Assembly (NCBI GenBank): GCA_022264855.1
Contig: JABYQU010000005.1
Location: 434,001 to 498,000, forward strand
Source: Lenzites betulinus
Lineage: Eukaryota; Basidiomycota; Agaricomycetes; Polyporales; Polyporaceae
Direction: 5' to 3'
DNA: 64,000 nt
Below are positions 22,549-34,900 of the stretch, piece after piece. Both the position numbers and the translations under genes were made by a program. Under the pieces are notes generated by a model, which saw only the letters and a program-made list of their open reading frames with translations, made no database searches and was not told where the DNA came from. Position 1 is the stretch's first letter; the number at the start of each line of letters is the position of its first letter.

Positions 22549-24781
22549 GGCGGAGGAATGGTGGCGAGCGGGGGTGGGCAGCGGTGGGGGTCGGTGCGCG
22601 AGGGCGAGGGTGCGGGCGGGGGCGCGGGGTGGTGCAGCACGGGGAGGGGGAGGGCTGGAGAGGACAGGGAGAGTCGCGCGCGAATATATAGGCGAGCCAT
22701 GGAGTGAGGATCGAGATGAGGGATGTCTCAAGGGACGATAACGGACGCGCGGAGGACAAGCCAAAAGCGCAAAATGGTACGCGAGCCGAAGAAAGAGGCC
22801 CGCCGCGAGAGCACAGCGCGATCTCGCCGCTTCGCGATCACGGAAGCCGCGCGCACGCCCCACGCCCGGCGGGATCCGGCGTGCCTCCGCGGAGGACGCG
22901 AGCTGCCTCCAGCTGCGTCCTCTGCGCCCGAGCCCCGCCCGCCCGCGACGCACACTCACGCCTGTCCCCTCGCCTTCTGATCGTCGCAGATCCGCTCGCG
23001 TGGGCCGCTCCTGTCTTTCGCGTCCAGCACCCCCGTCCCCGTCCCAGCACGCGCATCCACTGGGAGCCGCACGCCACGCCCAATCCCAGCGCCGCCGTAT
23101 GTCCCCCGAACGGGCGCACGCAGCTCGGTGCGCGCAGCCAGCAGGCCTGGGGCCCGTCCGCCGCACGAGCCAGGCCAGCGTGCCACGAGCAGCGTGCCGC
23201 TAGGCTGGGATCGGGCACGGCGAGGACCGATCTGCGCGCGCCGATCTGCAGCGGCGGCGGCTGCTGCGTGTTCGCGGGACGCGTCTGTCAGGCAAAAAGC
23301 CAAAAGAGAGTCATGGGATGACGCACGCACATGTACCGCGCTACAGATACCCACAGTGCCAAACAGCGGCGTGCCGTGGCGTGCGTGCGGAAGACCGCGC
23401 ACCTTCGAGATCGCCCGCGCGGGGTACGCGAGCGGCGGCGGCCGAGCACGCCCCCCTTCGCCATGGGAGGCGCGGCGCGGCGCGGCGGAGCAGAGAGGGG
23501 CGAGATGGAGATGGCGGGGGTCGCGAGCGAATCTGCACGCTTAATTTCCGTCGGTGCGGCTCGCGTGTTCCCTGCGAGTGTCAGTCCAGTGCGCGCATTC
23601 TCGTACAGACGGTAGAACCCACACTCTAACGCCACGACGGCCCTGTTTGACGGCGAGGCCCAATCAGGCGCACAGGCCGCTGCACCAGCAGAGCGGGACG
23701 TCCCCACATCCGGCCGCCCCTCCCCATCCATGTGCGTGGGTTGCAGCGTGGGACCGGCGAGAAGGCGTTCGCGACGAGGGAGGACGTCGTGCAGCCTCGC
23801 GCTGCGTGTCAGCGTGTGCGAGAAGCTGGGCAGTCTGCGATCGAAGGTCCCAGACGTGCGCGCGCGCGTCGTCTTCCCAGTGCTCCCACGCACCAGACCC
23901 AGCGCGATAGCAGCACACTGCACAACGGGCGCTGCTTCTGCGCACACTGACGTCAGTGCACGACAACGCGGAAGGCGGGGAGCGACCTAGACCGACGGCG
24001 GCCCATCACTGCAAGGAAGCATGGGCAGAATCAACTGCACTTCACCAGTACTTTCCGAACGGCCCACCACTTCGGACGCGGGAAGCGTGCAGCCACGCGC
24101 ACGCACACGTCGCGGCACAACCTCCGCGCCCCGAATCCGCCGCTCTCGCGCTGCCCACGGAGCGCGGCGCGACCGCACTAGCACTCAGCGAAGCGGCGAC
24201 AGTGTCACAAGCAACAAGCTCGCGCATGCCGTCACGCCCACGACGGTGCACCAACTCGCGTCGCCGCTAATTCAAAATGACACGGGCGCCTCCCGGTGCG
24301 CTGAGCCTGTTCGAAGTGCGCGGCGCTCGAGCCTCGCGTTTTTTCATGAATCTGCGCGCAATCTCGCTTCGCCGTCAGTGCATCTATCCATAAGGCGGGG
24401 GGAGAAGCTCGGTGCTTACACGGCTGCCACGACAATCCGCGTTCCTCAGATCGCTCAGCGGCGGCGTGCGGATCGCGGGCCTCGTGGGGTCCGAGAGCGA
24501 CGGAGTGCCACACGCGGGCACGAGCGGCGCGGGGGAACACCTGCGAGTTTGGGGAGATTGTGAGCTGTGAGCAGATCTACTCCGCGGGGCCGGGGATCCG
24601 GGCGAACATGCGAACATGTTCGAGAGGCGGAGGTCGAGAGCACGGAAGCGGACAGGTCGTGTTGAAGCCAAGAAGATCAGAAGAAGATAGTGGGGCTACA
24701 GGATACAAAATGGGGAATACAGCTCCACCTCATCCGAGGTTAGGCAGCGTCTGCAGCGACGCGACACAGTACAGCGCGGCC
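22549..24781. other. GC-rich stretch without a recognised gene
   Basis: Between the start of the NTF2-like gene and the stop of Dbp5. It contains the minus-strand promoter of the former (TATATA at 22685-22690). Long frames such as minus 23288-23947 and plus 22704-23321 overlap on opposite strands and are Arg/Ala-rich; I regard them as accidental. Nothing else is visible. Confidence 0.5.
22685..22690 (-). promoter_or_regulatory. TATA box of the NTF2-like gene
   Basis: TATATA within an otherwise GC-rich region, 137 nt upstream of the start codon at 22548. Strand is symmetric; minus is assigned from the downstream gene. Confidence 0.45.
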
Positions 24782-27366
24782 CTACTTCAGCGCCTTCTTC
24801 ATTTGCTGTGTGGCCAGTGGTCAGCGCATGGAGACGGAGCGCAGATCCCATGGCGCGCGGAAGAATCTCGCGTCGCGACGGGGACAGAGAAGGACGCACC
24901 TCCTCCATCGCATCAAAGTCGTTCGTCTCAATGCGCACGATCTGCTTGCCCGTAATCTTCTCTATCTGCTCCATCTGCTGCCAGGTCGTCTTGTTGTGCA
25001 CGAAGTTGATAGAAATGCCCTTGCGTCCGAACCGCCCCGTCCGACCTGCATCACGAATGTAAGCAGATCCATGCCAGATTGCGTGCGGCGTCCGTCAGTC
25101 GCGCCTCGACAGCAGCGAGCACACGCCCGCGCGCGGATCAGAGGGAGAAGACGCACCAATGCGGTGAATGTACGTCTCGATGTCCGGGCGCGCGTCTTCC
25201 CTGTTCGCGTGCCGGTCGCGCTCGTTCATGAGGGGCAGGTCGTAGTTGACGACCATGTTCACCTGCAGGATGTCGATCCCGCGCGCGATGACGTTCGTCG
25301 TGATCAGCACCTTCTCCTTGCCCTCCCGGAAGTTGTCGATGATCGCGTCGCGCTCGGATGCGTCCTTGGCGCCATGCAGTGACGCCACCTTGTGCCCCTC
25401 AGCCGTCATCCGCTGCGAAATCCGGTCGGCCGTGTGTCGGTGCTGCAGAAATATTAGCATGGGGTGCAGTGTATGCTCTGCAGACGCACCTGGCAGAAAA
25501 TGATGCTCTGGCCGATCGTCAGGAGGCTGTACAGCGACACCAGCACCTCATACTTGTGTTCCTCGTCCCGACAGTCCATGTAGAACTGTCGGATGTTGTC
25601 AACCGAGAGCTCGTTCCGCTTCAGCTCGATCTTGTTCGAGTTCGGCGCGAACTTGCTCGCGAATGTCCGCACATGGTCCGGGAACGTCGCCGAGAACAGG
25701 ATGATCTGCACCGGATGGCTCTTTGGGAGCATGCTGTCGCGATCACCCACCAGTCAGCACGTACTAACGACGACGCGCAGACATGACGTACTTTTTCACG
25801 CGGAGGGTCTGTTCCCCGAGCCCGTCCTTGTCGAGCATGTTGTCCGCCTCGTCGAGCACGAACACCTTCACCTCGGCGACATCGATCACCTTCCGGCGTA
25901 TGAGGTCCGTCATCGTGCCCGGCGTGCCGACGATAACGTGCGCGGTGACCTTGCTTGCACTCTTCGGGAGGTTGTCCTTGATCGCATACTCCGTCTGCAC
26001 CTGCGTGAACTTGCCCATGGCCACGACCACGGACATGATCTGCCGCGCGAGCTCGCGCGACGGCGCGAGGCACAGTGCCTAGACGCACGAAAATAGTCAG
26101 CGTGCGGTTCCTCCTGCCGTCCGGCCCCGCGGGCGCGGCCGGTGGAGCGGACGCGGAAGGACTTGCCTGCGGCTTGTTGACAGAGAAGTCGACGCGGCTG
26201 AGCATGGTGAGCACGAAGGCAGCCGTCTTCCCCGTCCCTGACTGCGATTGCCCGATCATGTTCTGTGGACTGAATTCGGCCTCGGTGTGAGCTTTGCGTG
26301 GGAGCCATGTGAAGCAGAGGGCGTAAACGGCGAAAGGAGCCGTCTCGGGCGTAGAGAAGCGCGTATTTACGGACGCGCCACCACGCGCCTTCCTGCAAAT
26401 GTTACTGTTTGCAGGTATATGCGGTCGCGTGCCCCTGGAGGTGCGGTTCATGGTACGAGCCAGCTCAGCCTCGCCTCTCATCGGCGGTGGCTGCTGGACA
26501 AAAGCGGCACCATCGGTACAGACATGAGGTGAACGCGTTCATGACATCTAAGCACACATACCGATACGTGAACGGCGCGACCACGGTACGTTGTGCCAAG
26601 TGCATGCGCTACTACCGGCATCCTGGGGGTGCGGCGAGCAGCCAAAACCCAATAGCCACCGGTGTTATGATGTGCTCCAAAGCGATAGCACACCATCTTG
26701 ACGTGCCACAACGTCGGACGGAGGTGAACAAAAGAAAAGTGGCGGTCGATCGAGTCCCACGACCATTTCACCCCGACACAGACGCGACAAAACAAGTACT
26801 CACGGATTTGACAGCAAGAGGGGAAGAGCGCGCTCCTGGATCTTCGATGGCTTGGAGAATCCCATGTCGTAAATACCCTTCAGGAGATCTTGATGCCTGT
26901 CCGACGGAGCGCGTGAGCGACATGCGCCACCACAGTATACCTTCGCACAGAGACAAGTACTGACAACCCGAGCTCTTCGAAGGTCTTCGCGCTGTAGAGC
27001 GGCGAGTTGGGGTCCGCTTGTTGATCGGCAAGGGTAACCTAGACAGGGCGCGGTGGCGCACGCGTGAGGGACGCGTCGAGAGGGAGGGGGCGCAGAAGTA
27101 CTCACCGAGACCTCAAAGGTCGACTTGATGAGATCCGTAACTGTTTGGCATCGCGATGTTTTAGCGAGACATGCAAAGTGGCGACAACCATACGTACCTT
27201 CATCCTGCTTAGGCGATGAAGGTGCGTCCGTAGCGGGAGCTTCGGCAGCTGCTGCTGCGGGAGCGGCTAGATATTGAGCGTGAGTTTGCGGATAGCGATG
27301 TTATGAGAAGTGATACCTACCAGGATCAGGCGTGTAGAAGCCGTCTGCGTCTTTCTGCATGGGCAT
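24782..27366 (-). CDS. DBP5: DEAD-box ATP-dependent RNA helicase Dbp5 (mRNA export)
   Basis: Eleven exons: 27366-27321, 27266-27198, 27140-27106, 27038-26965, 26896-26804, 26269-26167, 26078-25792, 25733-25490, 25442-25157, 25045-24900 and 24805-24782, giving 468 residues. Motifs in order: Q-motif ([16 protein letters not shown]), I ([11 protein letters not shown]), Ia (APSRELARQ), Ib (VGTPGT), II (VLDEADNML), III (LFSATF), IV (SIIFCQ), V ([10 protein letters not shown]) and VI (HRIGRTGRFG). The N-terminal Ala-rich tail and the Dbp5 signatures [23 protein letters not shown] and [13 protein letters not shown] distinguish it from eIF4A. Family role: remodels mRNPs at the cytoplasmic face of the nuclear pore with Gle1 and IP6, and in translation termination. 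Intron 6 is GC-AG (CAG followed by GCAAGT); intron 5 is 534 nt, far longer than the rest; the last exon encodes only QMKKALK. Two near Met codons (27366 and 27360) are possible starts. Confidence 0.95.
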
Positions 27367-27672
27367 GGCGGTGGTTTACGGGTATAGGAAGCGGAGTGAG
27401 TAGAAAAGTAATAAGCGAGTACAACACCGCGATCTACGCGCTTGGTCTGCAGATCGGAGATCTAAGCCAGCGCCACAATCTAATCTCCCGTTAGCCACCG
27501 TACTACGCTCTACTACCTACTACGTCCCGAATACTCTGAGAGTCTGTGTGGACCTCCGTGAAGTCGCCATATCCCAAATAGCAGGATTATAGAAAACGGA
27601 TAGTAGGAAAATAGGTAGCTTTGCGTGCCGATAAACCGGTCAGTCCATAACTCGAACAGATCGACACCATAC
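27367..27672. promoter_or_regulatory. Shared divergent promoter of Dbp5 and the NMN adenylyltransferase
   Basis: Three hundred and six bases between two divergent start codons. The centre is AT-richer than the flanking coding DNA (about 27540-27625). No unambiguous TATA box or other site can be named. Confidence 0.4.
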
Positions 27673-28677
27673 ATGTCCCCTCCGACCGATCCGATGAGCT
27701 ACGCTACCCTCCTCCACCGCATACACAAGGGTCTTTCAACCATCGAGCTCATTCATACGTCTCATTCCCGATGGCCACTTCCCCCGCATCCCGCGTCCAC
27801 CCTCGCCCCGTCCCTGCACATCTCCGTCCTCGACTCCTCCTTCAACCCGCCCACCCTCGCCCACCTCGCCCTCGCCAACACGCTCCCGCCTCCGACCACA
27901 GATGTTCCCCCTTCGAAACGCTCCCACGATTTCGACGCCCGCCTGCTTCTGCTCTCCGTCCGCAACGCCGACAAGCAGCTCAAGCCCGGCGACGCGACCT
28001 ACGAGCAGCGTACAGAGATGATGGTCCTCCTCGCACACGAGCTCGCGCGCGCACACGCACGAGACGTCCCCGCCGCCCAAGCCCAGGTCGGAACGCCCAC
28101 AAGCGACTCTGCGGAGCCGGAGCAAAAGCACGAGCCAAACGTCGCGGTCGCGATCATTGACGAACCGACCTTCGTCGGCAAGTCCACCATCCTCCACACC
28201 TTCCTCTGCGCGCGCATCGCATCGCTTCTCTCTCCTGCCACATCCCCCGGAGTGTCCATACCAAGTTCTCCACCGGCTCCAGCCCCGAAGTTGACGTTCT
28301 TGATGGGCACGGACACCGTCGCGCGCCTCTTCGCGCCGCGCTACTACGCGTCCGAGCCCGACATGCGCGTCGCGCTCCGCCGTTTCCTCTCCCCCGCGCC
28401 CGAGGGGGAAGACTCGCGCCTGGTCTGCGCGCGGCGCGTTAGCACGGGGGCGACGCGCGCGGACGAGGAAGCTATCGAGGTTGAGATGGCTGCGTTCGCG
28501 CGGACGATCGTGCCGTATGAGCGGCTGGCGTGTGTGGACATCGGGGAGAGGGAGGCGACGTTTAGCAGCAGTGAGGTGAGGGTGCTGCGTGCGCACGGGG
28601 ACGAGAGGTGGCGGGATATGGTCGCGCCCAGTATTGTGGAATACATATCGCAGCACAACTTGTATCTCGCTTCATGA
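27673..28677 (+). CDS. POF1: Nicotinamide mononucleotide adenylyltransferase, Pof1 type
   Basis: Intronless frame of 334 residues, unusual in this intron-rich window. The nucleotidyltransferase fold is shown by the N-terminal strand and phosphate-binding motif LDSSFNPPTLAHLALA (residues about 53-68), where TLAH is the variant of the HxGH signature typical of the Pof1/Cts NMNAT branch; LMGTDTVARLF near the middle is the second conserved block, and FSSSEVR near the C-terminus corresponds to ISSTxxR, which binds ATP phosphates. Family role: NMN + ATP to NAD + pyrophosphate; yeast Pof1 is also linked to filamentation and protein quality control. A further in-frame Met at 27625 would add 16 residues and another at 27694 would remove seven; 27673 is a compromise. 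Convergent with the fatty acid synthase gene, 248 bp between stop codons. Confidence 0.85.
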   Translation: MSPPTDPMSYATLLHRIHKGLSTIELIHTSHSRWPLPPHPASTLAPSLHISVLDSSFNPPTLAHLALANTLPPPTTDVPPSKRSHDFDARLLLLSVRNADKQLKPGDATYEQRTEMMVLLAHELARAHARDVPAAQAQVGTPTSDSAEPEQKHEPNVAVAIIDEPTFVGKSTILHTFLCARIASLLSPATSPGVSIPSSPPAPAPKLTFLMGTDTVARLFAPRYYASEPDMRVALRRFLSPAPEGEDSRLVCARRVSTGATRADEEAIEVEMAAFARTIVPYERLACVDIGEREATFSSSEVRVLRAHGDERWRDMVAPSIVEYISQHNLYLAS

Positions 28678-28925
28678 CATACCTTGTTTTCTCAGACTTC
28701 TGAAGAGTGCAGCAGCGGACATCGCGCGGTGAGGTGAGAGGAAAGGAATCTAATTCGTGAGGGATACAAGATGACATGAGAGACGTAAGAGACGTGAGAC
28801 GTGCAGAGTTATACGATGCGGGTAGGTACCAGAGCAAGACATATTCGATGAGGACGACGCGATACCACCACAAGCAAGCCTAATATACGACGGAGATACG
28901 GGAAAAGATATATGAAACAGAGAGT

Positions 28926-31900
28926 CTATGAGGAGGTGGCTTGCGCGAAGGCAATAGCGGTGGTCTGTAGATTATCGTCAGCACGAGCCCTGGCTCAGAA
29001 GTAATGGCAGGCTACTCACATCAGAGTGGCTGAGGGAGACGTGGACCTTCTTCACGCCCTTGGCCTCCGCGGCCGCCTTGGCGTCGCCGTGCAGAGTGAC
29101 CGTAGGAACGCCCGACTCGTCGGGGAGGATCTCAATGTCCTTCATCGCTGCTGCCGCGCCCTTCGACGCGACACCGAGCGACTTGAACACGGCCTCCTTG
29201 CCGACCCAGCGTGCCGCGAACGACGAAGGTGGTGAGGGCTGCGCGCTGCAGTACGCGATCTCAGCCTCAGTGAAGTTGCGCTCGAGGAACGTCGGGTTCC
29301 ATGAGGGGACCGCGGAGATGAGCTCTGTGGCAGACGGTCAGTGGCTGATGAGAACAACATATCGCGGAGGTAGCGTACCCTGGTCTACACCGACGCCCGC
29401 AGAGGCCTGCGCCGAGAGCACGTTCGCGACGGCACTGACGTTCGAGACATCGAAGTTCGTCTTCGTCGGGAGCTTGCCTGTGAACTCGTAGCTCTTCGCC
29501 TTGGCGTTGTACGTCGTGCGCGCGAGCGAGTTGAGCAACACGGGGCCTTCGAGCTCCTTGTGGTACGGCGGGTGGTCCTTGACGCGCACGAGACTGTTCA
29601 AGGTCATCATCTCGCTCATGGCCTTGTAGCAGAGGCGTTGACGACGGCGGCTCTGAACCTTGTACGTCTCATACGCCGACGGCTCGAGAGCGCCAAGCAG
29701 GTAACGCGGGTGGACAACCACACAGGTACCGCCGACTTGACCGAAACCGAATGAGGACTGTTGATGAAGTGAGCAAGCTGTACCGAAATTGTTACACATT
29801 GGGGCTTACCATAGCACCGGCGCGGATACCATCTGTGTGGATGGTCTTCGACGGGAAGAGCAGGTACGTGTATTTCTGGAAGTTCACGTCGATGTTGCTA
29901 GCAAGAAGTTAGCATCGCGTCTTGGCCCCGATATGATAAGGTGCTCACTCCGCGTTGCGGTTGCCCGGGATGATACCAGAGTCAACACTCTGGAGCAGAC
30001 CGGCGAGTTGCCAAGCCGCAGAGCCACCCTTGGAGTGACCGCACAGGCTCTTCTGCGCCATGATAGGAACAGCATTGCCGTTAGTACGTCCGAGGTTGGT
30101 GAAGATGTCGTTCCAGATGTGGGTCTCGTTCTTCTCCTGTAGAGCGAAAATGCATTAATAAAAGACGGATAGGCAAGAGGTTACGACGTACGTTGGCAGC
30201 AGTACTGGTGCCGTGAATCGAGAGGACGCCAAGGTCGTCCGCAGTCAGGCCCCAAACAGCGAGAGCGCGACGAAGGGGTGCGATGCGGGGATCGGCGCCT
30301 TCGAGCATACCGTAGGTGCCCAGGGCGTCCTTCTCTTGGCGCGCGGCCTCCTGCTCGATGTCGGTGATGCGGGAGGAGATGTACGATTCGTCGACGGCGC
30401 TGCCCTGACTCTTGCGGTACTCGATCTCCTCCTGGAGCTGTTCGCGCTCGTTCTCCAGCCACTGCGAGATCTGCTTGCGGCGGAACGACAGTTGGCGTGC
30501 GCGATACGCAAGGTCGAGGATGGGAAGGGGGTGCTCTGAGGGGACTTGGCGGGCGATGGAGAGAGCGCCGCGGCCAGGAGCAGGGACGGAACGACCGGCC
30601 TTGTCGCTACAGAGACTGATCAGGAGACCAAGAGTAGCGGGGAGTGAATCCAACTTACGAAGACGTCGACGTGAAGGCGACGATGCCGCGGATAGGCGCA
30701 CCGATCTCTATCGCAGTCTTCGCGCTCATCAAGACGTGGACACCACTGCCCTGAGCCTCCATGAACTGCAAGACCAGAGTGAGTAACTGAGGAAGCGCTT
30801 ATAAACATCAAGCTTACCCCTGAACGCGTCGTGGTGGTAGGACGGGACATCTCAGTAGGCTCGCGACCCATGGCGAACTCTGCCTCAGCGCTACTGGTAG
30901 CCTTCATGTTACCGAACTCGTACGAGCCTTCCTCGCCGAGATCGTCGAAGCCACCAGCGAGCATAACCTTGGCCTTGCCCGACAGCAACGTGTCGCAGGC
31001 GATTTCAACTGACTGAAGGGCGGTCGCGCTGTACGAGTGCATTAGTGCGAGACGGTCAATGATTTAACAAGGAGCACATACCATGCACCGACGGGGATCT
31101 TGATGGGGCCGCTCGAGGACAACAGGAGCAGGTTGACCCAACCGGCGGTGGTGTTGATGAACCTATAAAACTCGTTAGCGATGTACGGCGCAATAGTGCT
31201 GAGGAACGTACGTCTCCTGGAGGATGTCGTTCTGAACCTCCTTTCCGTCGCGGCGATCCTTGAACATGCGGGCCATGCTGCGCATACCACCCATGCCACT
31301 ACCGATCGCAGTACCGACCTCGGACGGGTGCATGTACTTGTAAAGCTCATACGGGTCGGTGATACCAGACTGGTTGAGGGCCTCGGCAGCACACACGAGA
31401 GTCCAGAGCGTCGTGCGGTCGGTCTGAGCGATGATGTCGGCGGGGATACCGTAGCGGCCAGCTTCCCAGCCGGTAGGGATCTGCCCAGCGACGAGACGGT
31501 CGAACTTCACGGCCTTGGGAACAAAGATGCGAGCGCCCTTCTTGAACTTGACGAGCCATTGGCCTTCCTGGCCAGCCCAGATGTCGCACTTGTCGCCGTG
31601 CTCGTACTTGTACTTCTCGGCATCGGTCTGGTCGGCCTCGAACGGCTCGAGGTCGTGCAGGATCTCGATCTCCTGGTTGAAGACCTTCTTCTTCGGATCG
31701 TACCCAGAGAGAAGCTCGGGCTCTGCAAGGTCGTCAGTAACAAACCAAATGACAGACCAAAAAAGACTCACCGATCATACGGACACCGGCGTGCTTGAGG
31801 ATGTCGGCCTCGTAGCGGCCGCGGACGTCCTTGTCGTCGACCGGCTCAGCAGACTTGGCGTCCACCCAACCGACGTACAAAGAGCCATCCTTAAGGCGTC

Positions 31901-34900
31901 CGTCGAAGTGCTTGATGAAGCCCATCATCCAGGCCATCTCGATACAGCCCTCGATGGTGAACTCGCCGCGCGCCTCCATCTCCCAGCGCGTGCGCGAGCT
32001 ACCCCAGGGGCCGACCTCGGCGAAGCCAGTCACAACGACGACCTTCTCGAGATCGATTAGGCCACGGAGCTTGGAGAGGTCCGCGAGCGACTCCTGGGAC
32101 TCCAGAGGGGGGAAGTTGAACTGGAAGTTGGCGCGGGGGGTGACGTTGACGGTCTGCAAGACGCGCTCAGCCTCCATTCCCTCGACGACCTTGAACTCGG
32201 CAGCGTTGTCGCGAGCAATGGCGCGACGGAGCTCGCTCTTCTTCTGGAGGTCGCTACGGATCTTGGCCGTGATGTCTGCGATGTCGGAGAGACGGTCCAT
32301 GCCGCCGTTCATGTCGGCCCAGATAGGCTCGACCTGCGTGATGCTAAAGAGCAGAGGGTGCATCAGACCGAGGATGTTGAATGCCATCTCCTTGGCCGAG
32401 AAAGTGCGAACACCGAGGCTCTCCAGATCGTGAGCGACGCTGTTGACGGTGTTCATGAGGCCCGTGCCGCGAGTCCATCTACGGAAAGAGTCATGTTAGG
32501 ACGAAATAAAGCAACAACACTGAAAGACGTACCCGATGACTGCACCAGCCAAGCACAGGTATGCGCCCCAGCTCTCGCTAGCCCAGCGGTTGAATAGGGT
32601 CTCGAGGGAGATCTTCGACTCGGAGTATAGACCGTCGTTACCGAAGAGACCGTGGTTGGGCGAAAGCGGGAGGATGACTTGGGTGGGGCGAGTCACGAAT
32701 TGACGGCTCGCCTTCTTGCTCTTGACGGCGCCCAACAGGCGGAGGAGGTTGGTCAACATGATACGGTGGGCGAGCTCAGACTGGTCGTCGAGCCCGTCGA
32801 TCTCGCGGCCGTTCTCGGGTACCGCTGCGAAGGGGAGGATGTAGTCCAAATCGAGACCGAGGGTAGTGTAGATGTAGTCGACAAGGGCCTCGACGTCCTG
32901 CTTGGAACCCTGGTTGAACGGAACGACCGTCAGGGCAGAGCCCTTGCTGCCAAAGCGCTGGAAGATGTCTTGGTAGTACTCGACGGTCTGGCGGTTGTAG
33001 CGCGAAGTCGTGATCACGACATGCGCGCCGCCCGAGAGGAGACCCTTGACGATCTCGACACCGATCGAGCCCTTGCCGACGCCGGTAAGAAGGGCGTTCT
33101 TGTCCTTGAACGTGCTGCCAGAGGTGGCGATCTCGTGCAGGATGTCGAGGTAGACACCGGTCAGGTTGCTACTGTACTCCCAGTTGGGGCCGACCTTGCG
33201 CTTCAAGTGGAGAAGGGGAATCTTGTCGGCGGTGACGGAAGCGACGTTCGAAACCTGAGGGCGAAGGAAGGTCGACGACGACCGACGAGTGCGAGGTGCC
33301 GGGGGACGAGGGCGCGACTCAGACCGCTTGCGGAGCGAACGCACGACACCCTCGTAAAGGGCCTTGATGCGGTTCTTCTGGTCGTCGCTGATCTCCGGCT
33401 GCGACTTAACAACGTTCCAGAGCTTCAGGACGTCATCCTGGATCTTCTGGATGTTCGTGGGGGCGACGACCTGGTCAGAGCTGGCCATCTCCTCGACGTA
33501 CGCCTCGAGCTTGCGGACGTTCTCCCGGACGACCTCCCTGTAGATGATGTCGCCCTTGTCGGAAACCTCAGTGAAAGGCGCGGTAGGGAAAGTCACTGTA
33601 CGAATAATTAGATATCTGTGTGATAGAAGTGTTTGAAGTACGTACCATCCTTGTAGAGAGGCGGCTGGCTAACGACCTCCTTGCAGTTGTCGATGAGCTG
33701 CTGACCGAACTCCTTGGCAAGCTTGTACGTCTCGCCGCGGCTGGGGTCGCACTGGTCGATGTAGTACTGCATGTACGTCACGAGTGCAGGGTCCGCGCGG
33801 TTCATGATCGCAATGCAGCGGGCGGTGATCTCGCGGTCGACGGTCATGAGGCGGCCGAAGAGGATGTCGTAGAACATAAGGAGCGCGTCCTGGCGCACCC
33901 AGTTCCACGAGGAGTCGAAGTGACGAGCCTTGAGGGGGTCGAAGACGGGCTGGATGCCCTCGATGTACTTGTCGCCGTGCTCCAGAGAGATAGCGGTGAG
34001 ACGGGCCAAGAGCTGCTCCGAAGTCGCCTTCTCGGCGTCGTACTTGATCTCGCCAGCGCGGGAGTCCTTCTTGAGGTAGCGCATCCAGACCTCTATCTGT
34101 TGCTGGGCGAGGTTCTGCTGCTCAGCCTGGAACGTAAGGAACTCCTCGCTGTTGATGACAGCTCCTCCGCCTCCTCCACTAGCACCGCCGGCAGCAGCGC
34201 CAGACGAAAGAGAGATACCGGAGCGCTGAGCGTACACGGCAACGACGCCGTCGAGCCACGACTTCGCCTCTGCCTCAGAGCCGAGACGTTTAGCGGGCTC
34301 CATGGTCGCAGCGAGAAGCATGACGCCTTCAGCACGCGCAGAGCCGATGCCCCATGACTTGGAAAGGTAGGCCTTGATCGCCGAGAGGTTGAAGCCACCA
34401 GGCATCTTGCCACCGATGAGGCGGGAGACCAGGCCGGACGTGTACTTGCCCAGAGTTCCGGAGTAACCGATGCCGAGGGCAGACCCCAGCTCTTCAAGCG
34501 GAAGCTCTTCGCCCTTGTCCGGGGCCGATGTGAACTCCAGTTGGAGGTCGCCGAGGATCTCGTTCTGCATGGTCGACTTGCCGCCGACCAGGTCCTTGAT
34601 GCTCTTGGACAGGGGGATCTCGTCGACCTTCTTCTTGAGCTTCTGCGCGACAATCGCGACGAGAACATCGGTGGCCTTGAGCGGGGCGTCCTCGATGCCG
34701 ACAGCGACGCCAGCGGGTGCGGGTGCGGCAGCGGCGGCAACAGGGGCAGCGGCGGCTGGAGCAGCAGACTCCGTCGCGGGCGCGGACTCCTCAGCCTCGG
34801 CCGGAGCCTCCGGCTCGTCCTCGAACTGGTAGTAGACCTCCTTGGCGTGCTTCGCGTGGCAGAAGATGGCGCGGCGGTGCGTCACGGAGTCGTCCTGGGT

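Noticed and set aside
26409..26963. 184-residue plus-strand frame across the long Dbp5 intron
   Set aside because: It overlaps Dbp5 coding exon 5 antisense, has no domain, and includes intron splice signals of the real gene.
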